DNA from: Prevotella sp.
GTDB lineage: Bacteria > Bacteroidota > Bacteroidia > Bacteroidales > Bacteroidaceae
Assembly (NCBI GenBank): GCA_017556145.1
Contig: JAFZCU010000034.1
Span: 53,425 to 117,424, forward strand
Direction of reading: 5' to 3'
DNA length: 64,000 bases
Of this stretch, positions 58,491 to 64,000 are shown piece after piece; within the stretch, counting starts at the first letter, position 1, and each line of letters begins with the position of its first letter. The notes below the pieces were generated by a model. It saw nothing but the letters and a program-made list of their open reading frames with translations, was not told the DNA's origin and did no database searches. The position numbers and the translations under genes were made by a program.

Positions 58491-61010
58491 GTTTTCGTGG
58501 AGAGTGATGTGGATGGTCGAGCCGAGAGGGAGGTTGCCGTTGACGATGAGGTCACTCACCCCGTCTTCGATATAATTCTGGATGGCTCGCTTCAGCGGAC
58601 GGGCACCAAACTGCACATCATAGCCCTTTGAGGCTACAAACTCTTTGGCTTCCTCAGAGAGGTCTATCTTGTAGCCTACCTGTTCGATACGCTTGTAAAG
58701 CTTCTTCAACTCGATGTCGATGATCTGCTTGATGGCTGTTATGTCGAGCTGGTCGAAGGTGATAATCTCATCGAGACGGTTCAGGAACTCCGGTGAGAAC
58801 TGCTTCGAGAGAGCCTTCTGCACAATATTGCGTGCATGTTCCTTATCCTCCTCGTTAAGCATCAGTCCGTTGCTACCGGCAGCACTGAAACCGACTCCCC
58901 GTCCGAACTCCTTCAGCTGACGCGTTCCAGTGTTCGAGGTCATGATAATCACCGTATTTCGGAAGTCCACAAACCGTCCGTTGCCATCGGTGAGGCGTCC
59001 CTCGTCGAGCACTTGCAGCAACAGGTTGTAGACGTTGGCATGCGCCTTCTCGATTTCATCGAGCAGTACGATGGAGTAGGGGTGACGACGCACACGCTCT
59101 GTCAGTTGTCCGCCTTCCTCATACCCTACATAGCCCGGAGGGGCACCGATGAGTCGTGAGGTATTGAAACTCTCTGTATATTCACTCATGTCGATGCGGA
59201 TGAGAGCATCGCTGCTGCCGAACATGAACTCTGCTAATTTCTTGGCGAGATAGGTTTTACCTACACCTGTAGGACCGAGGAACATAAACACACCGATGGG
59301 ATGGTTGGGATCCTTCAGGCCTACACGGTTGCGCTGAATGGCACGCACCATCTTGTCGATGGCCTTGTCCTGACCGATTACGGCTCCCTTCAGTTCCTGT
59401 GACATGCCCTTCATACGGATACCTTCCTGCTCAGCCATGCGCTGTACGGGCACACCAGTCATCATCGACACTACATCAGCCACCTGTTCAGCATCTACGA
59501 TCTGTCGCTCCTCGCTTTCTCCATTGCTCCAGCGTTCATTCATCGCCTTCAGTTCCTTTTCCAACACGGTCTGGCGGTCGCGATAGCCGGCAGCCAGTTC
59601 GAAGTTCTGATTCTTTACAGCCGCATTCTTGCGCTCCTTTGTACGGGCAATCTCCTGTTCCTTCTCTAATATCTCGGGTGGGATCTGCGCATTAGAAAGA
59701 TGTACGCGAGAGCCGGTCTCGTCCAAGGCGTCGATAGCCTTATCGGGCATGAAGCGGTCTGTCACATAGCGGTCTGTCAATTTGACACATGCCATCAGGG
59801 CATCGTCGGTATAGCTCACGTGGTGATGATGTTCATAACGGTCCTTTATGTTCCTGAGGATCTGCAATGTCTCTTCTTGCGTGGTGGGTTCTACCATCAC
59901 CTTTTGGAATCGGCGTTCCAAAGCGCCGTCCTTCTCAATCGAGTTGCGGTATTCGTCGAGGGTGGTGGCACCAATGCACTGGATGGTGCCTCTGGCCAAT
60001 GCCGGTTTCAGAATATTGGCGGCATCCATCGAACCTGGTGTTGAACCGGCTCCGATCAGGGTGTGTATCTCATCAATAAACACAATCACATCGGGATTGG
60101 CCTCTATCTCCTTCATCAGGGCCTTCAGGCGTTCCTCAAACTGTCCGCGATACTTTGTTCCGGCCACCACACCCGTCATATCAAGGGTGTAGATACGTTT
60201 ACCGAAGAGCATCGGACTTGTGTGGTGGGCGGCAATTTGCTGGGCGAGGCCTTCCACGATGGCGCTCTTGCCCACACCTGGCTCACCAATCAGGATGGGA
60301 TTGTTCTTTTTACGGCGGCCGAGAATCTCAATCACACGCTGTATTTCTTTCTCACGGCCTACACAAGGGTCGAGCTTGCCCTCTGTGGCAGCAAGCGTCA
60401 GATCGGTGCCGAAAGTGTCGAGCACGGGGGTATTTGACTCGGGTTTCTTTTGGGCGGTCGTGGCAGCTCCGGTTTTTCCAGAAGATCCGGATGGTCCTGA
60501 AGCGCCTGTAGTCTCCTCATATTCCTCCTCGTCTTCATCGGGGAGGCCTATGCCGTTTCTGATTTCTGTATTTTGCGGGGCGAAAAGCATCGCCATCGCA
60601 TCTTCGTAATTCATATTGTTCAATTCTAATATCTGTTTGGCACTGTTGTTGGCTGCATCGTGCAGGATGGCGAGCAACAAGTGCTGTTCGTCTACTTTTG
60701 TGGTCCGCTGGATACGGGCCTCGAGTACGGCCAGCTTCAAGATGTTGCTTGCCTTCTCGTTGAGCACCAGCTCATTGGTATAGATGGGCAGTCGGATCTC
60801 GTCTTCCCTGACGCGGTTTTCGAGTTCGGTCTTGATCGATGGCAGGTTCAGGTTCAGACGGTTGAACACGTCAATCACAGGTCCGTCCTTCATTCTGAGT
60901 ATGCCTAAAAGCAGGTGCTCCGGACCTACCGAACGACTGGCCAATCTTGCCGCCTCCTCACGCGAATAGGCGAGGATTGCAGATACTTTGGGTGAAAACT
61001 GACTGGTCAC
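58467..61010 (-). CDS. clpC: ClpC-type AAA+ protease regulatory ATPase
   Basis: 847 aa. Two Clp-N repeats (1-145), a Gly/Ser-rich linker (about 165-190), AAA1 with Walker A GEPGVGKS near 242 and Walker [11 protein letters not shown] near 310, a short middle domain containing the UVR-like stretch [14 protein letters not shown] near 460, and AAA2 with Walker A GPTGVGKT near 578 and Walker [12 protein letters not shown]. It unfolds substrates for ClpP and works in stress survival. The linker is longer than in model ClpC. The gene is monocistronic and divergent from gyrA. Confidence 0.95.
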   Translation of the reverse strand: MTSQFSPKVSAILAYSREEAARLASRSVGPEHLLLGILRMKDGPVIDVFNRLNLNLPSIKTELENRVREDEIRLPIYTNELVLNEKASNILKLAVLEARIQRTTKVDEQHLLLAILHDAANNSAKQILELNNMNYEDAMAMLFAPQNTEIRNGIGLPDEDEEEYEETTGASGPSGSSGKTGAATTAQKKPESNTPVLDTFGTDLTLAATEGKLDPCVGREKEIQRVIEILGRRKKNNPILIGEPGVGKSAIVEGLAQQIAAHHTSPMLFGKRIYTLDMTGVVAGTKYRGQFEERLKALMKEIEANPDVIVFIDEIHTLIGAGSTPGSMDAANILKPALARGTIQCIGATTLDEYRNSIEKDGALERRFQKVMVEPTTQEETLQILRNIKDRYEHHHHVSYTDDALMACVKLTDRYVTDRFMPDKAIDALDETGSRVHLSNAQIPPEILEKEQEIARTKERKNAAVKNQNFELAAGYRDRQTVLEKELKAMNERWSNGESEERQIVDAEQVADVVSMMTGVPVQRMAEQEGIRMKGMSQELKGAVIGQDKAIDKMVRAIQRNRVGLKDPNHPIGVFMFLGPTGVGKTYLAKKLAEFMFGSSDALIRIDMSEYTESFNTSRLIGAPPGYVGYEEGGQLTERVRRHPYSIVLLDEIEKAHANVYNLLLQVLDEGRLTDGNGRFVDFRNTVIIMTSNTGTRQLKEFGRGVGFSAAGSNGLMLNEEDKEHARNIVQKALSKQFSPEFLNRLDEIITFDQLDITAIKQIIDIELKKLYKRIEQVGYKIDLSEEAKEFVASKGYDVQFGARPLKRAIQNYIEDGVSDLIVNGNLPLGSTIHITLHENKNELAFS

Positions 61011-61049
61011 TATATTTATTATTTGACTATTAACAATTATCTATTTTGT

Positions 61050-61058
61050 GCAAAGTTA
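61050..61058 (-). promoter_or_regulatory. Predicted -7 promoter of clpC
   Basis: Minus-strand TAACTTTGC matches TAnnTTTG(C), 40 bp before the clpC ATG. No CIRCE or HAIR-like stress operator was recognised. Confidence 0.6.
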
Positions 61059-61122
61059 CAAATAAATCTGCAAACATCGTGCCAAAATCTCAAAAAACTT
61101 TCCGCTAAATAAGCTTAAAAGG

Positions 61123-61155
61123 TTTGGTGGGATGCAAAAAAATGACTACCTTTGC
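61123..61155 (+). promoter_or_regulatory. Predicted promoter of gyrA
   Basis: TTTG at 61123-61126, a 20-bp spacer and TACCTTTG at 61147-61154 form a near-ideal Bacteroidetes promoter. Confidence 0.75.
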
Positions 61156-61160
61156 ACAGT

Positions 61161-61270
61161 TAAAAACGCGTCAGCGGGCTTAAAAATGCCCTTAAACGCA
61201 AAATCGCGCTTTTTTTAGCGTACTGAATTGTAAGAAATTAATTGTAAATAGTCAAATTGTAATTTAATCG
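61161..61270 (+). other. gyrA 5' leader, about 110 nt
   Basis: The leader between the predicted start point and the ATG contains a GGGC-(8 nt)-GCCC stem and a CGC-T7-A-GCG element. No leader peptide was recognised. It could stabilise or regulate the gyrA message, but this is speculative. Confidence 0.35.
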
Positions 61271-63778
61271 ATGGATCAGACATTCGACAACGACAGAATT
61301 ATCAAAATCAACATCGAAGAAGAGATGAAGTCCAGCTACATCGACTACTCCATGTCGGTTATCGTAGCCCGAGCCCTTCCCGATGTGCGCGACGGCTTTA
61401 AGCCTGTACACCGCCGTATCCTTTACGGTATGATGAACATTAACAACGTTTCTACACAACCCTACAAGAAATGTGCGCGTGTTGTAGGTGAGGTGCTTGG
61501 TAAGTACCACCCCCATGGCGACAGTTCCGTCTATGGTGCCCTCGTTCGTATGGCACAGGATTGGAACATGCGCTACACGCTCGTTGACGGTCAGGGTAAC
61601 TTCGGCTCTGTTGACGGTGACTCCCCCGCAGCCATGCGATATACCGAGTGCCGCCTTTCGAAGATGGGAGAGCACATCATGGACGACCTCGACAAGGAGA
61701 CCGTCGATATGGCACCTAACTTCGATGACTCGCTCGAAGAGCCTACCGTCATGCCGACTAAGATTCCCAACCTGTTGGTGAACGGTGGTAACGGTATTGC
61801 CGTCGGTATGGCTACCAACATGCCTACCCATAACCTGGGTGAGGTGATTGATGGATGCTGTGCCTATATCGACAACCCCGATATTGATACCGATGGGCTG
61901 ATGCAGTATATCCCAGGACCCGACTTCCCCACAGGTGCCTATATCTATGGTCTGTCAGGCGTGCGGGATGCTTATGAGACAGGTCGTGGCCGTATCGTGA
62001 TGCGTGCCAAGGCAGAAATCGAAGCAGGCGAGACACACGACAAGATTGTCGTCACCGAGATACCATACGGTGTCAACAAAGCCGACCTTGTGGCTTATAT
62101 CGCCGACCTCGCTAACCAGCATAAGATTGAGGGCGTGGCCAATGTCAACGATGAGTCAGGCCGTCAGGGCATGCGTATCGTCGTCGACTGCAAGCGCGAT
62201 GCCAATGCCAACGTGCTGCTCAACAAGCTTTTCAAGATGACTGCTTTGCAGAGTTCATTCTCTGTGAACAACATTGCTCTGGTGAAGGGCCGTCCCCGTC
62301 TGCTCACGCTCAAGGAGTGTGTGAAGTACTTCGTTAATCACCGCCATGATGTGACCATCCGTCGCACCAAGTACGACCTGCGCAAGGCCCAGGAGCGTGC
62401 CCATATCCTTGAAGGCTTGATCATTGCCGTCAACAATATCGACGAGGTGGTACACATTATCCGTAACAGTAAGACTCCGACAGATGCCCAGCGCAACCTC
62501 GAGAAGCGCTTCGAGCTCGACGAGCTCCAGTCAAAGGCCATCGTCGACATGCGTCTGTCTCAGCTCACTGGCCTGCGTGTCGATCAGCTCCACCAGGAGT
62601 TCGACGACCTGCAGAAGCTCATTGCCGAGTTGCAGGAGATCCTCGACAATCCCGAGCGTTGTAAGGAGGTCATGAAGCAAGATCTTCAGGAGGTGAAGGA
62701 GAAGTATGGCGACGAGCGTCGTACGGAGATCATCCCCTTCGACCACGAGTTCAATGCTGAGGATTTCTATCCCGACGATCCTGTGGTCATCACCATCAGC
62801 CACATGGGCTATATCAAGCGCACCAAGCTCGATGAGTTCCACGAGCAGGGCAGGGGAGGTGTTGGCGCAAAGGCAGCCCGCCATCGCGACAACGACTTCA
62901 CCGAGTATATCTATCCTGCCACGATGCACAACACGCTGCTTTTCTTCACCCAGAAGGGCCGCTGCTATTGGCAGAAGTGCTACGAGATTCCAGAAGGCGA
63001 TAAGAACTCGAAGGGCCGCGCCATACAGAATATGCTGAATATCGAGTCCGACGACTCCATCAATGCCGTGCTGCGTATCAAGAACTTCAACGATGAGGAG
63101 TTCCTGAAATCGCATTATGTGGTGTTCGCCACCAAGCAGGGTATTATCAAGAAGACGCGTCTTGATGCCTATAAGAATGTGCGAGCTGCCGGTGTCATCG
63201 CCATTAATGTCAACGAGGGCGACGAGGTGGTAGGCGTGCGCCTCACCAATGGCAGCAACGAGCTGCTGATGGCCAACCGCAATGGTCGTGCCGTTCGTTT
63301 CAATGAGGATAAGGTACGCGCAATGGGTCGCGTGGCTACCGGTGTCATCGGTATGCAACTTGATGGTGGTGACGATGAGGTGGTAGGCATGGTCTGCGTT
63401 AACGATCCTAACGAGGAGACCATCATGGTGGTTTCTGAGAACGGCTACGGCAAACGCTCTGAGGTTGAGGACTATCGTAAGACAAATAGAGGCACCAAGG
63501 GTGTGAAGACCCTCGCCATCACCGAGAAGACAGGCCGTCTGGTAGCCATTAAGGTGGTCACCGATGAAAACGACCTGATGATCATCAATAAGTCGGGTAT
63601 CCTCATCCGTTTGAAGGTGGCCGATGTGCGTGTCATGGGTCGTGCTACCCAGGGTGTGCGCCTGATTAACCTCGCCAAGAAGAATGATACCATCGCCAGT
63701 GTCTGCAAGGTCATGCACTCACAGGCTGAGGAAGAGGACATTGAGGAGGCTGAGGTCGTCGACGAGGCCAAGGATTAA
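61271..63778 (+). CDS. gyrA: DNA gyrase subunit A
   Basis: 835 aa. The breakage-reunion domain has [11 protein letters not shown] near 44, the quinolone-region stretch [18 protein letters not shown] near 79-96 and the active-site Tyr in [10 protein letters not shown] near 119-128. The C-terminal beta-pinwheel (about 510-815) starts with a degenerate GyrA box QGRGGVG near 530. With GyrB it introduces negative supercoils. In the quinolone region the Ser corresponding to E. coli S83 is kept, while the position of D87 is Gly. The acidic C-terminal tail ([16 protein letters not shown]) is long. Its promoter is divergent from that of clpC. Confidence 0.95.
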   Translation: MDQTFDNDRIIKINIEEEMKSSYIDYSMSVIVARALPDVRDGFKPVHRRILYGMMNINNVSTQPYKKCARVVGEVLGKYHPHGDSSVYGALVRMAQDWNMRYTLVDGQGNFGSVDGDSPAAMRYTECRLSKMGEHIMDDLDKETVDMAPNFDDSLEEPTVMPTKIPNLLVNGGNGIAVGMATNMPTHNLGEVIDGCCAYIDNPDIDTDGLMQYIPGPDFPTGAYIYGLSGVRDAYETGRGRIVMRAKAEIEAGETHDKIVVTEIPYGVNKADLVAYIADLANQHKIEGVANVNDESGRQGMRIVVDCKRDANANVLLNKLFKMTALQSSFSVNNIALVKGRPRLLTLKECVKYFVNHRHDVTIRRTKYDLRKAQERAHILEGLIIAVNNIDEVVHIIRNSKTPTDAQRNLEKRFELDELQSKAIVDMRLSQLTGLRVDQLHQEFDDLQKLIAELQEILDNPERCKEVMKQDLQEVKEKYGDERRTEIIPFDHEFNAEDFYPDDPVVITISHMGYIKRTKLDEFHEQGRGGVGAKAARHRDNDFTEYIYPATMHNTLLFFTQKGRCYWQKCYEIPEGDKNSKGRAIQNMLNIESDDSINAVLRIKNFNDEEFLKSHYVVFATKQGIIKKTRLDAYKNVRAAGVIAINVNEGDEVVGVRLTNGSNELLMANRNGRAVRFNEDKVRAMGRVATGVIGMQLDGGDDEVVGMVCVNDPNEETIMVVSENGYGKRSEVEDYRKTNRGTKGVKTLAITEKTGRLVAIKVVTDENDLMIINKSGILIRLKVADVRVMGRATQGVRLINLAKKNDTIASVCKVMHSQAEEEDIEEAEVVDEAKD

Positions 63779-63862
63779 ACCCTAATACCCCCCAATCGTC
63801 AAATGGTTGAGGGCCGAAATAGTAAATTAATAAAATTGTATAATTATTTAATTAAAAGGCTT

Positions 63863-64000
63863 ATGAAAAAATTAATGATGATGGCAATGATGCTGGTGGC
63901 CAGCGCTACCGCATTTGCCGGTGACAGCGACGCTTTGAAGGCTATCCTCAAGGCAAAGGACTATCAGGAGGCTCAGTCTCTGATCAACAGCTCTCTCGCT
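63863..64000 (+). CDS. 5' end of a secreted protein, cut by the window edge
   Basis: 46 residues are visible from ATG 63863. A signal peptide (MKKLMMMAMMLVASATAFA, cleavage after AFA) is followed by DSDALKAILKAKDYQEAQSL, a helical segment like the first helix of a tetratricopeptide repeat. It follows gyrA by 84 bp and could be co-transcribed, or have its own promoter in the A/T-rich spacer. Confidence 0.75.
   Translation, partial: MKKLMMMAMMLVASATAFAGDSDALKAILKAKDYQEAQSLINSSLA

Noticed and set aside
62531-63718. 395-aa open frame on - inside gyrA
   Set aside because: Antisense to gyrA, rich in His/Leu/Asp as expected of reversed gyrA codons.

Overview
The window looks like a chromosome segment of a Bacteroidales bacterium, most probably Prevotella or a close relative. 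The evidence is the recurring Bacteroidetes -7 promoter motif TAnnTTTG(C) in front of most core genes, a SusC/TonB-era style outer-membrane beta-barrel protein with a carboxypeptidase-regulatory-like N-terminus, a type IX secretion plug protein (DUF5103), a fused FeoA-FeoB, a streptopain-type C10 protease, DUF4301 and DUF2027. No rRNA, tRNA or CRISPR array was found.

Positions 1 to about 20,710 form an accessory defence island. Essentially every gene is on the + strand and the island is visibly richer in A/T than the rest. It stacks anti-phage type genes: a PIN protein, an unrecognised protein, a TIR-like/deoxyribosyltransferase-like effector, a NACHT NTPase, a PIN_8-like nuclease, two further unrecognised proteins, a TIR-STAND NTPase that heads an overlapping five-gene unit (two small proteins, a radical SAM/SPASM enzyme, an AbiJ-type HEPN protein), a beta-helix membrane protein, AbiH, a RES-domain protein, a two-TM potassium-channel-like protein, a DUF3791/DUF3990 pair and a broken antitoxin/VapC pair. 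Short hairpins occupy several gene junctions. An IS21-like end relic, tandem repeats and decayed genes mark repeated turnover. The overlapping unit at 9091-14368 is the best candidate for an undescribed system.

Positions 20,856 to 37,840 begin with feoAB (-) and continue on + with an outer-membrane beta-barrel protein, then a five-gene exporter operon: NHLM-like HlyD protein, two peptidase-less ABC transporters, a TolC-like channel and a lipoprotein adaptor. The exporter is followed by a large secreted C10 cysteine protease carrying a very long coiled coil and by a small secreted Lys/Ala-rich protein.

Positions 37,881 to 64,000 are housekeeping. They hold hisG-hisD-hisC (-), a MltF-like lytic transglycosylase, rpsA (-), gdhA (-), a one-protein propeller/AraC regulator, a minus-strand group (MORN-GH25 lysozyme, rlmH, T9SS plug), DUF4301 (-), a relA-lipoprotein-DUF2027-nadE operon, clpC (-), gyrA and the start of a secreted protein. 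Well-formed terminators separate many of these units, and short 7-9 bp tandem repeats sit at a surprising number of gene ends.
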